A stretch of DNA of 64,000 nucleotides from Schumannella luteola (GCF_013408685.1 NZ_JACBZY010000001.1:558001-622000), one strand, 5' to 3'. Positions 17,333 through 25,424 are shown, counted from the first letter of the stretch. The notes: generated by a model not told the origin, from the letters alone. Numbers and translations: made by a program.

Positions 17333-18010
17333 ATGAGCATCTCCCCGTACTCCGCCGTGCTGTTCGACCTCGACGGCACGATCGCCGACTCGGCCCCCGG
17401 CATCACCGCCTCGCTCGCCTGGACCTACGAGCAGCTCGGCCGCCCCGTGCCGACGCCGGCCGAGCTGATGAAGTGGGTGGGTCCGCCCATCCTCGACTCG
17501 TTTCGCGAGTACATGGGGCTGGACGAGGCGGGCGCCCGCGACGCCCTCGCGATCTACCGCCCGCACTACGTGGCGCACGGCGTGAACGACGCGACGATCT
17601 TCCCCGGCGTCGAGCGCGTGCTGCGCGCGATCAAGGCCGCCGGCCTGCCGCTGTCGCTCGCGACGTCGAAGCCCGAGGGGCCGGCCCGCGCGATCCTCGA
17701 CGGCTTCGGCATCACCGACCTCTTCGACGAGATCGCCGGCGCGAGCGAAGACGAGACGCGCAGCGCGAAGGCGGATGTGGTGGAGGAGGCCCTGCGCCGC
17801 CTCACCGCCGACGGCTTCGACGTGAGCCGTCCCGTGCTCGTCGGCGACCGCTCGCACGACATCGAGGGCGCGGCCGCGCACGGCGTTCCGACGATCCTCG
17901 TCACCTGGGGCTACGGAGCTCCGGCCGAGCAGGCGGGCGCCGTCGCGGTGGCGGACGACGCGGATGCCCTGCTCTCGGCCCTCGGACTCGTCGAGGATCG
18001 CGCGGCCTGA
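17333..18010 (+). CDS. HAD-superfamily phosphatase (phosphoglycolate phosphatase-like)
   Basis: 225 residues with the complete HAD core: motif I FDLDGTIAD (nucleophile Asp near residue 11), motif II and III at SLATSKPEG (Lys), motif IV GDRSHDIEGAAAHG. An alpha-helical cap lies between motifs I and II, as in Gph/PGMB subfamily enzymes. Such proteins remove phosphate from small phospho-metabolites such as 2-phosphoglycolate; the substrate cannot be fixed from sequence. The next gene is convergent and begins 13 bp beyond the stop. Confidence 0.88.
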   Translation: MSISPYSAVLFDLDGTIADSAPGITASLAWTYEQLGRPVPTPAELMKWVGPPILDSFREYMGLDEAGARDALAIYRPHYVAHGVNDATIFPGVERVLRAIKAAGLPLSLATSKPEGPARAILDGFGITDLFDEIAGASEDETRSAKADVVEEALRRLTADGFDVSRPVLVGDRSHDIEGAAAHGVPTILVTWGYGAPAEQAGAVAVADDADALLSALGLVEDRAA

Positions 18011-18023
18011 GCTCCCGCTCGCG

Positions 18024-18263
18024 TCAGGCGGCCGACGAGGCGGACGACGCGCTCGGCGTCGGGCAGTGCAGCCGCGTCGGCGTGTGACCGTCGGTCGAGC
18101 GCTCGATCTCGTGCGTCGCCATGGCCTGACCGCAGAGCGGGCACATCGCGGGCGGCGGCGCGTCGGTGCGCTCACCGCCGCGACCCGGCCCGAGCTGCGC
18201 CGGGCCGAGGTACGGGTACAGCGCCTTGTTCAGGCGATCCCACCAGCGCTTTCCCTTGGCCAT
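18024..18263 (-). CDS. Small zinc-ribbon-like protein
   Basis: 79 residues: MAKGKRWWDRLNKALYPYLG then a Cys cluster (MCPLCGQAM with C-x-x-C and a further LHCP), consistent with a small zinc-binding fold, and a Ser/Ala-rich tail. I do not recognise a named family, but the basic aromatic N-terminus and CPLCG look conserved rather than accidental. The start lies one base from an inverted repeat that also serves the divergent OhrR-like regulator 30 bp away, so it is a likely target of that regulator. Confidence 0.65.
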   Translation of the reverse strand: MAKGKRWWDRLNKALYPYLGPAQLGPGRGGERTDAPPPAMCPLCGQAMATHEIERSTDGHTPTRLHCPTPSASSASSAA

Positions 18264-18264
18264 G

Positions 18265-18284
18265 ATCGTTAGTGTACTAATGAT
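18265..18284. promoter_or_regulatory. Operator between zinc-ribbon and OhrR-like genes
   Basis: ATCGTTAGT and ACTAATGAT form a 9-bp inverted repeat with one mismatch around GT. It fills most of the 30 bp between the two divergent start codons. TACACT (minus, 7 bases from ATG) and TAATGAT (plus, 9 bases from ATG) within it are -10 candidates, so a bound repressor would cover both promoters. Confidence 0.65.
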
Positions 18285-18293
18285 TCGCGCACT

Positions 18294-18866
18294 ATGCTGA
18301 CGGATGTGGATGCCGCGACACCTGATGAGACGACCGCGACGGCTGTGACCTCGTCCTCATCGGCGAGCGCAGCATCCACCTCGTCGCAGTCGAGCCCCGC
18401 TGGCGCCACCGGTGCGGCGAACGTCGCCCCGGCCGAGTTCGACGACCCGCTCACGCTCGACCGCCAGCTCTGCTTCGCGCTCGTCGCCGCGGCGCGCAGC
18501 GTGGTCGCCGTCTACGGTCCGGCGCTCGAGCCGCTCGGACTCACGCATCCGCAGTACCTCGTCATGCTCGCGCTCTGGGAGCGCAGCCCCCGCACCCTGC
18601 GCGACCTCGCCTCCACGCTGCGGCTCGAGTCGGCGACGCTGAGCCCGCTCGTCAAGCGCCTCGAGCAGGCCGGACTCGTCGAGCGCCGCCGCGACCCCGC
18701 CGATGAACGGGCGCTCGCGGTGTCGCTGACGGATGCGGGGGTCGCGCTGCGTCGGAAAGCCGAGAAGGTTCCGGGGCGCGTCGTCGAGAGCCTCGGCATG
18801 AGCGTCGAGCAGCTCACCGGGGTGCGCGACGCCCTGACCGGCTTGCTCGCCGGCATCGACCGCTGA
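18294..18866 (+). CDS. MarR-family regulator, OhrR-like
   Basis: 190 residues. After a 50-residue Ser/Thr/Ala-rich extension comes a full MarR winged-helix domain. LDRQLCFALVAAARSVVAVY matches the OhrR subgroup, with C60 at the position of the peroxide-sensing cysteine; RDPADERALAVSLTDAG is the wing. OhrR proteins release DNA when that cysteine is oxidised by organic hydroperoxides. The usual partner gene ohr is not in this window. The probable target is the divergent zinc-ribbon gene and itself. The ATG lacks a ribosome-binding site, so it is probably leaderless. Confidence 0.85.
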   Translation: MLTDVDAATPDETTATAVTSSSSASAASTSSQSSPAGATGAANVAPAEFDDPLTLDRQLCFALVAAARSVVAVYGPALEPLGLTHPQYLVMLALWERSPRTLRDLASTLRLESATLSPLVKRLEQAGLVERRRDPADERALAVSLTDAGVALRRKAEKVPGRVVESLGMSVEQLTGVRDALTGLLAGIDR

Positions 18867-19226
18867 CCCGTCGATCGGTCGCCATCCATCCCCGACCGAC
18901 TACCTGCCTGCCGCGACCCACCGCTGACCTGCCCACCTGTCTCGCGGGCCAGCCAGCTCCTGTCGCCTTCGCAATTCAGGATCGGACGGTGGATTCAACC
19001 GTTTTCAGGGACGAATCGCGGACTGATCCTGAATTGCGCCGGATCCGATCCTGAATTGGGAAGCCGCGGCCCCGGTCGGCGGCCGGCGAGGAGCGGGCGG
19101 CAAGATCGCCGGAGCGGGCGAGGACTACCTCCGGGAACGGGGGCGGCGTCTGGGCGTCGCCAGCGGGAAAGGCGGTCGGCGGCAGCGGCAGGGCGGGGAT
19201 GGCGGCAGTGGCAGGGCGGGATGCCG
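18867..19226. other. 360-bp convergent intergenic region
   Basis: It contains the family B element at 18970-19060. The rest is GC-rich with no gene that I can support. Confidence 0.5.
18970..19060. terminator. Inverted-repeat element, family B copy 2
   Basis: CGCAATTCAGGATC (18970-18983) faces GATCCTGAATTGCG (19025-19038) and GATCCTGAATTGGG (19047-19060). The two reverse copies are 22 bp apart and the forward-to-reverse distance is 51 bp, both identical to the copy at 9854. It lies between convergent genes. Confidence 0.7.
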
Positions 19227-20645
19227 TCAGCGGGCGAGGCGGTCGACGACGCGTCCGAACCAGGCGGGGCGGGATGCGGCGAGCGGCACGATGCGCCGCC
19301 GCAGCGCCGGCACGGTCGCGGCCCAGGCGAGCAGTCCGGTGACGCGACGGAAGGCGCGCGTCACGTGGAACCAGTCCGCCTCGTAGTGCACCGCATCGCC
19401 CGACCGGATGCGCTTCACGGCCGCGCGCGCCTGGTCGAAGCCGAGGCGCAGGCCCTCGCCGGTGATCGCATCCACGTAGCCGGAGGCGTCGCCGACGAGC
19501 AGCACCCGCCCGGCGACACGTCGCCGCGTACGCTGCCGGAACGGCCCGGCCCCCATGACCTCGTCGGCCCACTCGACGTCGCCGAGACGGGCGACGAGCT
19601 CGGGCGCCTCGGCGAGCGCCTCGTCGAAGCCGACGCCCTGCCGCGCGAGCACGGCGATGCCGACGAGCCGGTCGTCGACGGGCGTGACGTAGATCTCGGC
19701 GCGCGGGGTCCAGTGCACCTCGATGAGCTCGCTCCACGGGGTGACGCGCGCGTGCCGTCGCAGCCCGTAGCGGCGACGCCGCCGAGGAGCCGGACGCGCG
19801 AGCCCGACCTCGCGGGCGATCGTCGAGTGCAGTCCGTCGGCGGCCACGAGCCAGCTGGCGCGGATGCCGGCGGCGGTGACGCCCGTCGAGTCCTGAGCCA
19901 GCGCATCCACCTTCGCCGCGATGCGCGTGACGCCGAGCCCGGCGGCGCGCTCGGCGAGGGCGCGATGCAGCTCGGTGCGGCGCACGCCGAGGCCGACCGC
20001 GGCGCCCTCGCGGAAGCGGTGCTCGACCGAGCGGATGCCGTCGGAGTAGCGCACGCCGCGCAGGGCAAGGCCGTGCGGGGCGACGCCGAGGCGTCCGAGC
20101 AGCGGGAGCGCGCCCGGCATGAGCCCCTCGCCGCAGGCCTTGTCGATGGGATCGCCGGCGCCGGTGACGCCGAGATCCGACACGATCTCGGCGGGCAGGG
20201 ATGCGGGCGGCGATCCGGGTGGCGTCGGGGGCGGCCCACCGGTGTCCGTCGCCGCCATCGGATCGGCATCGAGGGCCCCGGCACCCGCGGGCGCCGCGGG
20301 TCGGTCGGCGTCGGACGCCGCGCCGACGCCGCCTCGGGCGCCGCGCGGCTCCGCGATCGCGACGGTCAGCCCGGCGAGGCGCGCCTCGATCGCGGCGACG
20401 AGTCCGACCGGACCGCCGCCCACCACGAGCACATCGACGTCGGCGCTCGGGTCGAGCGCAGCTCGCCCGTGATCGACATCGGCATCAGGGTCTCCGCCGG
20501 CCCCCGCGGCCTCGGCGACCCGCCGACCCGCCGTCCGCGCGGCGCCGAGCGCGACGCTGCCCGCGCGGCCCGCAGCCTCCCGAGCGCGCGATCGAGCGCC
20601 GGCCTCATCCGGCTCCGGAACCCGCTCGACATCCGTCTCGCTCAT
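19227..20645 (-). CDS. FAD-dependent monooxygenase/reductase of a type III PKS operon (SrsC-like)
   Basis: 472 residues. The FAD-binding Rossmann motif is VLVVGGGPVGLVAAIEARLAG (about residues 68-88) and the second flavin motif is LLVGDASGYVDAITGEGLRL. The overall fold matches geranylgeranyl-reductase / UbiH-type flavoproteins. A 60-residue N-terminal extension and a Pro/Ala/Gly-rich insert (residues 100-150) are unusual. It is the third gene of an operon: polyketide synthase, methyltransferase, this flavoprotein, each overlapping the next by four bases. By analogy with SrsC it would hydroxylate the phenolic lipid ring; a reductase role on a polyprenyl chain is the alternative. Confidence 0.8.
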   Translation of the reverse strand: MSETDVERVPEPDEAGARSRAREAAGRAGSVALGAARTAGRRVAEAAGAGGDPDADVDHGRAALDPSADVDVLVVGGGPVGLVAAIEARLAGLTVAIAEPRGARGGVGAASDADRPAAPAGAGALDADPMAATDTGGPPPTPPGSPPASLPAEIVSDLGVTGAGDPIDKACGEGLMPGALPLLGRLGVAPHGLALRGVRYSDGIRSVEHRFREGAAVGLGVRRTELHRALAERAAGLGVTRIAAKVDALAQDSTGVTAAGIRASWLVAADGLHSTIAREVGLARPAPRRRRRYGLRRHARVTPWSELIEVHWTPRAEIYVTPVDDRLVGIAVLARQGVGFDEALAEAPELVARLGDVEWADEVMGAGPFRQRTRRRVAGRVLLVGDASGYVDAITGEGLRLGFDQARAAVKRIRSGDAVHYEADWFHVTRAFRRVTGLLAWAATVPALRRRIVPLAASRPAWFGRVVDRLAR

Positions 20646-21316
20646 CGCTCCGAGCCTGCCGCATCCGGCCGGGAAGGATCGATCGGTCGCAAACTGTCGC
20701 CTGGGGCGGGCTCAGGCGACAGTTTGCGACCGATCGATTGAGACGTCGGGGCAAGCGGGGTCGCGGGATCGACGGGACCCCCGCCTCCCGCCGCGAGCGC
20801 CCGCAGCGCGCGATCCTCGACCGGGATGCGGAAGCCGAGCAGCAGCACCGCGTTGAGCACGGTGAAGGCGATCGCGGTGATCCACGCGGTGTGCACGAGC
20901 GGCAACGCGATGCCCTCGATCACGACGACGAGGTAGTTGGGATGCGGCAGCCACGCCCAGCGGTACGGCCCGCGGGTCACGCGGCCGGCGCCGGGCACGA
21001 CGATCACGCGGGTGTTCCACTGCGGGCCGAGGCTGGCGATGATCCACAGCCGTGCGGCCTGGCAGGCGACGGCGATGACGAGCATCGGCCAGCCGAGCGC
21101 GGGGATGAACGGCCGGCCGAGCGCCCACACCTCGACGACCGCGCCGACGAGTAGCGCCGTGTGCAGGGCGACCATCCACGGGAAGTGCCGGCGCCCGTGC
21201 TCGACCCCGCCTCGCGCGAGGGCGGCGGCGGCGTTGCGCGTCGACACCCGCAGCTCGTTGAGGCGCTCGACGCCGGTCGCGACGACGAAGACGGTGAAGA
21301 GGATGAGGCTGGTCAC
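20642..21316 (-). CDS. Isoprenylcysteine carboxyl methyltransferase-family protein (SrsB-like)
   Basis: 224 residues with five or so membrane helices. PGAGRVTRGPYRWAWLPHPNYLVV is the ICMT/NnrU-like motif (R-G-P-Y-x-x-x-R/H-P-N-Y), the S-adenosylmethionine-binding region. It overlaps both neighbours (ATGA junctions). In the srsABC cluster the equivalent enzyme O-methylates an alkylresorcinol. The last 40 residues do not belong to the family: they are encoded by the 61-bp palindrome at 20678-20738 plus flanks, giving RKLSPEPAPGDSLRPID. The repeat has apparently been inserted into the 3' end without breaking coupling to the next gene. Confidence 0.82.
   Translation of the reverse strand: MTSLILFTVFVVATGVERLNELRVSTRNAAAALARGGVEHGRRHFPWMVALHTALLVGAVVEVWALGRPFIPALGWPMLVIAVACQAARLWIIASLGPQWNTRVIVVPGAGRVTRGPYRWAWLPHPNYLVVVIEGIALPLVHTAWITAIAFTVLNAVLLLGFRIPVEDRALRALAAGGGGPVDPATPLAPTSQSIGRKLSPEPAPGDSLRPIDPSRPDAAGSER
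20678..20738. repeat. 61-bp perfect palindrome, family C copy 1, inside a coding end
   Basis: A 26-bp arm beginning ATCGATCGGTCGCAAACTGT (20678-20703) pairs with 20713-20738 without mismatch over a 9-base loop. It lies within the last codons of the methyltransferase gene. The second copy is at 22601-22661. Confidence 0.9.
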
Positions 21317-22497
21317 GCGAGCACTCCTGCCGCCGCCGCGGCCTCGGTCGCGTCCGTCGTCTCCGACGGTGCGCTCCGCCCGCGCGGAGCCGCATCCCAG
21401 CGCAGCAGCACGATCTCGCTCGTGACGCCGGGGCCGAGCGCGAACAGCAGTCCGACCGTGCCGGCCGGCTGCGCGGGGGTGCGCGCGAGCACGTGCAGCA
21501 CCGATGCCGACGAGAGGTTGCCGGTCTCGCGCAGCGATGACCAGGCCGTGTCGAGGGCGCCGTCGGGCAGGGTGAGCGCGTGGGCGAAGGCCTCGAGCAC
21601 GCGGGGTCCGCCGGCATGGGCGACCCAGGTCGAGACATCGGAGCGCGCGAGGCCGTTGCGGCCGAGCAGCGCATCCACGTCGGCGGCGAAGTTCGCGTCG
21701 ATCGCGCCCGCGACCTCGGCGGTCAGCACGATGCGGAAGCCGGTGCCGCCCAGCTCGAAGCCGAGCACGCCCTCACTGTCGGGGTAGAGCGAGCTGAGCG
21801 AGTCGACGATCGTCGGCACGGTCGCGGGCGGCGTCGCGTCGACGGCGGATCGGATGGATGCCGGCGCTGCCGGCGCCCACGCATCCCCCACCAGCACGAC
21901 GGCCGCGGCTCCGTCTCCGAACAACCCCGTCGCGACCGCGTTCGCGACGCTGCGGTCGTCGCGCTGCAGGGTGAGCGAGCACAGCTCGACGGCGAGCACG
22001 ACCGCGACGCCCTCGGGATGCCCGGCCAGGTAGTCGTGGGCACGGGCGAGTCCGGCGGCTCCGGCGACGCAGCCGAGCCCGAACGAGGGGATGCGCTTCA
22101 AGTCGCGGCGGAACCCGAGACGCCCCGCGAGCACCGCGTCGATCGACGGGGCGGCCGCACCGGTCACCGAGGTGAAGAAGAAGTGGTCGACGTCGGTCGG
22201 CTCGAGCCCCGCGTCGGCGAGCGCCGCCCGCACGGCGCGTTCGCCCAGCTCGGCGCCCGCATCCAGCCAGACCCGGTTCGTGGCGTCGAAGCCGCCGAGG
22301 TCGGCGTAGCGCTCGATCGGCAGCACCGTGTGGCGGGTGCGGATGCCGGTGCCGGCGTGCATCCGCTCGAACACGGCCCTCTCGGTACGCAGCACCGGAT
22401 CGTCGAGTCCGATCGCGCGCACGAGCTCAGCCGTGATCTCGGACTGCGCCGCCGAGTGGGCGGGCAGAACCGGGGCGACCGCCACGATGCGCGACAT
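21313..22497 (-). CDS. Type III polyketide synthase (SrsA-like)
   Basis: 394 residues, the normal size. The Cys-His-Asn triad is intact: C143 in FGLGCVAGAAG, H294 in VAHAGGP, N327 in ETGNLSS. GFELGGTGF is the loop near the active site. These enzymes extend a fatty acyl-CoA with malonyl units and cyclise it to alkylresorcinols or alkylpyrones. With the downstream methyltransferase and flavoprotein this matches the srsABC arrangement of Streptomyces, so a methylated, oxidised phenolic lipid in the membrane is the likely product. CACGAT lies six bases before the ATG, suggesting a leaderless operon. Confidence 0.92.
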   Translation of the reverse strand: MSRIVAVAPVLPAHSAAQSEITAELVRAIGLDDPVLRTERAVFERMHAGTGIRTRHTVLPIERYADLGGFDATNRVWLDAGAELGERAVRAALADAGLEPTDVDHFFFTSVTGAAAPSIDAVLAGRLGFRRDLKRIPSFGLGCVAGAAGLARAHDYLAGHPEGVAVVLAVELCSLTLQRDDRSVANAVATGLFGDGAAAVVLVGDAWAPAAPASIRSAVDATPPATVPTIVDSLSSLYPDSEGVLGFELGGTGFRIVLTAEVAGAIDANFAADVDALLGRNGLARSDVSTWVAHAGGPRVLEAFAHALTLPDGALDTAWSSLRETGNLSSASVLHVLARTPAQPAGTVGLLFALGPGVTSEIVLLRWDAAPRGRSAPSETTDATEAAAAAGVLA

Positions 22498-22503
22498 GGC
22501 GCC

Positions 22504-22509
22504 ATCGTG
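22504..22509 (-). promoter_or_regulatory. -10 hexamer (CACGAT) for the type III PKS operon
   Basis: CACGAT on the minus strand, six bases, then the ATG of the synthase. It has lost the leading TA of a strong -10 element, so confidence is moderate. Confidence 0.4.
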
Positions 22510-22600
22510 TCAGCGTCGGAGCGGCGGGCGCCCGGATCGGGCTCGCTGCTCGGGGCACGCTCAGGTCGCGCTGGGGCGGGAGCGCCCACCCGGGCCCGGG

Positions 22601-22661
22601 ATCGATCGGTCGCGAAGTGTCGCTATGGGCCGCTCATTCCGACAGTTTGCGACCGATCGAT
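22601..22661. terminator. 61-bp palindrome, family C copy 2
   Basis: ATCGATCGGTCGCGAAGTGT (arm from 22601) pairs with the arm ending at 22661, with three mismatches in 23. Total length is the same 61 bp as the copy at 20678. It lies 80 bp downstream of the TetR stop codon. Confidence 0.75.
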
Positions 22662-22740
22662 TCTGAGAGCGGGACGCTCCGCGCGGGATCCGGGTGGTGC
22701 GGCGCGGTGCGCTCGTGACCCCAAGGAGAGAGCGCAGCGC

Positions 22741-23463
22741 CTACCAGCGCTCGTCGGCGCGCGGCACGACGCCGGCGACGGCGTCGAGGTCGGGGAAGCA
22801 CATCGCGAGCAGCTCGTCGGCGGGTCCGCTGCCGTCGCTGTCGAGCATCCGCAGCCCGATCAGGGTGTTGAGCAGCATGCCGTAGGAGAGGAACTCCTTG
22901 CCGAACTCGGCGTCGAAGCCCGCCTCCTCGCGGATGAAGCGCCAGATGCGGCCGAACGACGCTCGCGCGACGGGCCCGATCACGGGGTCTCCGCCGCGCA
23001 GGAACGCCTGCAGCATCGTCAGGTGCAACCCGCGCTCGCCGAGCAGGCGCAGGTAGGCGACGCTCATCGCCTCTTTGCGGGCGTGGATGCGCTGCGCCGC
23101 GTCGGCGCCGGACGGCAGCGTCGCGTCGGCCTCGGCGAGCGCCGCGCGGAAGTCGGTCTCGAGGCGCTGGGCGACGGCCTCGAAGGCTGCGAGGAACAGG
23201 CCCTGCTTCGAGCCGAACATGCGCACCACGTAGGCCTGGCTGACGCCGGCGGCCTGCGCGAGATCGTCGGTCGTGGCGCCGTCGTAGCCCTTCGCGCCGA
23301 ACACGGCGATCGAGGCGGCGAGGATCTGCGCGCGGCGCTCCTCCGAGCTCATGCGGCCGCCGCCAGAGCCGGAGGTCGGGGCAGAGATCGGGGCGGTCGC
23401 CTCCGCGGAATCCGGGCTCGCGGCCACGGAGCTGGCAGTTCGTGCGGAGGTTCGCGGGCTCAT
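22741..23463 (-). CDS. TetR-family regulator of a DHA2 efflux gene
   Basis: 240 residues from the ATG at 23463; the first 37 are a Ser/Ala-rich extension and M38 is an alternative start. The TetR helix-turn-helix is ILAASIAVFGAKGYDGATTD followed by LAQAAGVSQAYVVRMFGSKQGLF. The C-terminal domain, which would bind a drug-like ligand, is not assignable. It is divergent from the DHA2 exporter at 23640; the gap holds an inverted repeat and a good sigma70-like promoter, the classic self- and pump-repressing layout. Confidence 0.9.
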   Translation of the reverse strand: MSPRTSARTASSVAASPDSAEATAPISAPTSGSGGGRMSSEERRAQILAASIAVFGAKGYDGATTDDLAQAAGVSQAYVVRMFGSKQGLFLAAFEAVAQRLETDFRAALAEADATLPSGADAAQRIHARKEAMSVAYLRLLGERGLHLTMLQAFLRGGDPVIGPVARASFGRIWRFIREEAGFDAEFGKEFLSYGMLLNTLIGLRMLDSDGSGPADELLAMCFPDLDAVAGVVPRADERW

Positions 23464-23464
23464 G

Positions 23465-23491
23465 TTGACAAGGTTATCAAACGTTTACTAC
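23465..23491 (+). promoter_or_regulatory. Promoter of the DHA2 exporter gene
   Basis: TTGACA (23465-23470) and TACTAC (23486-23491) are spaced 15 bp; this is a local AT-rich patch in a GC-rich region. Transcription would begin near the inverted repeat at 23499. Confidence 0.6.
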
Positions 23492-23498
23492 GTTGCGA

Positions 23499-23514
23499 GT
23501 AATCAGTTGATTAC
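23499..23514. promoter_or_regulatory. Probable TetR operator
   Basis: GTAATCA and TGATTAC form a perfect 7-bp inverted repeat around GT, just downstream of the exporter -10 element and 36 bp before the divergent TetR start. Confidence 0.65.
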
Positions 23515-23639
23515 AACCAATGCGGATGTCTCAGAAGCCGCAGGTTCTCGATCGATCATCTGACCGACCACCACGACCGGATGCGCAGCCGGCCGCACCC
23601 CACATCCACTCGACACTCCCTCTCGACTCAGGAGAAACG

Positions 23640-25208
23640 ATGTCCACCGACACCCTCGACAGCGCGCCGGGCGCCGCATCCGGCACCACCGGCAGCGCCC
23701 CGTCGACCCCGCGCACTCGCCGCGCGCGCCCCTTCGGGCTCGTGCTGATCGCCGCATCCCTGCCGATGTTCATGGCGACCCTCGACAACCTCGTCATGAC
23801 CAACGCGCTGCCCGTGCTGCACGAGAAGCTCGGCGCCAGCGTCGAGCAGCTGCAGTGGTTCGTCAACGCCTACACGCTCGCCTTCGCGGGCACGATCCTT
23901 CTCGCCTCGGCGCTCGGCGACCGGCTCGGCCGACGCCGCATCTTCCTCATCGGCGTCGCCGTGTTCGGCATCGGCTCGGCCCTCGCCGCGCTGAGCACCG
24001 AGCCGTGGCAGCTCATCGTCGCCCGAGCCATCCAGGGCTTCGGCGGCGCGGCCGTCATGCCGCTCTCGCTCGCGCTCGTCGCCGGCGCCGTGCGGCCCGA
24101 GCGCCGTCCGCTCGCGATCGGCATCTGGGGCGGCGTCAGCGGCCTCGGCGTCGCCCTCGGGCCGCTCGTCGGCGGCGCCGTGATGGAGGGCTGGAACTGG
24201 CAGGCGATCTTCTGGATCAACGTGCCCGTCGCGATCATCAGCATCCCCCTCGCCCTGATCGTGCTGAACGAGGTGCGCGGTCGCCGCGAGCGCCTCGACA
24301 TCCCCGGCGTGCTGCTCGCCGGAGTCGGCGTGCTCGCCCTGGTGCACGCGATCGTGCGCGGCAACGACGACGGCTGGGACTCGCTCGGGGTCATCGCCGA
24401 GCTCGTGCTGGCGGGCGGTCTGCTGATCGCGTTCCTGGTGCGCCAGCGCCTCGCGGTCGCGCCGATGATGCCGCTGCGGCTGTTCCGCGACCGCTCGTTC
24501 TCGGTGGTCAACGTGGTCGGCTTCGCGTTCAGCTTCGGTTCGATGGGGGCGGTGTTCATCCTCATCCAGTTCCTGCAGGTCGTTCAGGGCTCGAGCCCCT
24601 TCGAGGCCGCGCTGCAGACCACCCCGTGGACGCTCGCGCCGGTCATCGTCGCGCCGCTCGCCGGCATCTTCGGCGGGCGCATCGGCACCCGCGCCCTCAT
24701 CACGGCCGGCATGGTGCTGCAGGCGATCGGGCTGTTCTGGATCGCGGCGGTGATGAGCGCGACCGTGCCCTACGTCGACCTGGTGGCGCCGTTCATCATC
24801 GCCGGCGTCGGCATGGCCCTCGTCTTCGCGCCCTCGTCGACCGCGCTGCTCTCGACGCTGGTGGATGCCGACCACGCCAAGGCCTCGGGCGTCAACTCGA
24901 CGATGCGCGAGATCGGCGTCGCGCTCGGCATCGCGGTGCTGACCGCGATCTTCACCGGCGCGGGCGGCGAGCTCACGCCGACCGGCTACGTCGCCGCGGC
25001 CCAGCCGGCGGTCATCACCGGCGCCGCGGTGCTGCTCGGAGCCGCGGTGCTCGCGCTGCTGCTGCCGGCCGGGCGCCGGGTCGCGGCCGCGGCGGCCGGG
25101 ACTGCGGCGGCAGGCGCCGTGGCTGCGGATGGCTCCGCGGTTGCGCGCGGCTCCAAGGCGGACGCCGCCGAGCCGGCGCTCGAGTCGGCGGGCACCCCCG
25201 CCGGCTGA
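23640..25208 (+). CDS. DHA2-family (EmrB/QacA) multidrug MFS exporter
   Basis: 522 residues from the ATG with AGGAGA six bases upstream; an ATG 120 bases earlier has no ribosome-binding site. About 14 helices. The first reads MFMATLDNLVMTNALPVL, where DHA2 carriers have the D-x-x-I/V-V-N-x-A-L-P motif, followed by GDRLGRRR (loop 2-3) and ARAIQGFGGAA (motif C region). It would expel lipophilic or cationic drugs with protons and is controlled by the divergent TetR repressor. Proximity to the polyketide operon raises the possibility that the natural product is a substrate. Confidence 0.92.
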   Translation: MSTDTLDSAPGAASGTTGSAPSTPRTRRARPFGLVLIAASLPMFMATLDNLVMTNALPVLHEKLGASVEQLQWFVNAYTLAFAGTILLASALGDRLGRRRIFLIGVAVFGIGSALAALSTEPWQLIVARAIQGFGGAAVMPLSLALVAGAVRPERRPLAIGIWGGVSGLGVALGPLVGGAVMEGWNWQAIFWINVPVAIISIPLALIVLNEVRGRRERLDIPGVLLAGVGVLALVHAIVRGNDDGWDSLGVIAELVLAGGLLIAFLVRQRLAVAPMMPLRLFRDRSFSVVNVVGFAFSFGSMGAVFILIQFLQVVQGSSPFEAALQTTPWTLAPVIVAPLAGIFGGRIGTRALITAGMVLQAIGLFWIAAVMSATVPYVDLVAPFIIAGVGMALVFAPSSTALLSTLVDADHAKASGVNSTMREIGVALGIAVLTAIFTGAGGELTPTGYVAAAQPAVITGAAVLLGAAVLALLLPAGRRVAAAAAGTAAAGAVAADGSAVARGSKADAAEPALESAGTPAG

Positions 25209-25363
25209 GCGGCAGCTCACCAGCACCTCGTCGGCCCAGCGGCCGCGCCGTCGCCCCTCGCGACATCGCGCATCTGCTGGGCCGATGCCGTGCGCGCCGA
25301 TCGACGGAGACGGAGCCGGAGCCGAACTCCGGAACCGGAGCGCCGACCGCGCCCGAACGAAGG

Positions 25364-25424
25364 AACCGCCGCCGCGCATCCCGAGTCGTCCCTGCACGGC
25401 GACCCGCGGAGCGCGGCGGCGGTT
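25364..25424. terminator. Strong hairpin between convergent exporter and rhodanese genes
   Basis: AACCGCCGCCGCGC (25364-25377) and GCGCGGCGGCGGTT (25411-25424) pair perfectly over 33 bases; the sequence that follows (GTCTGT) is comparatively T-rich. Confidence 0.6.
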
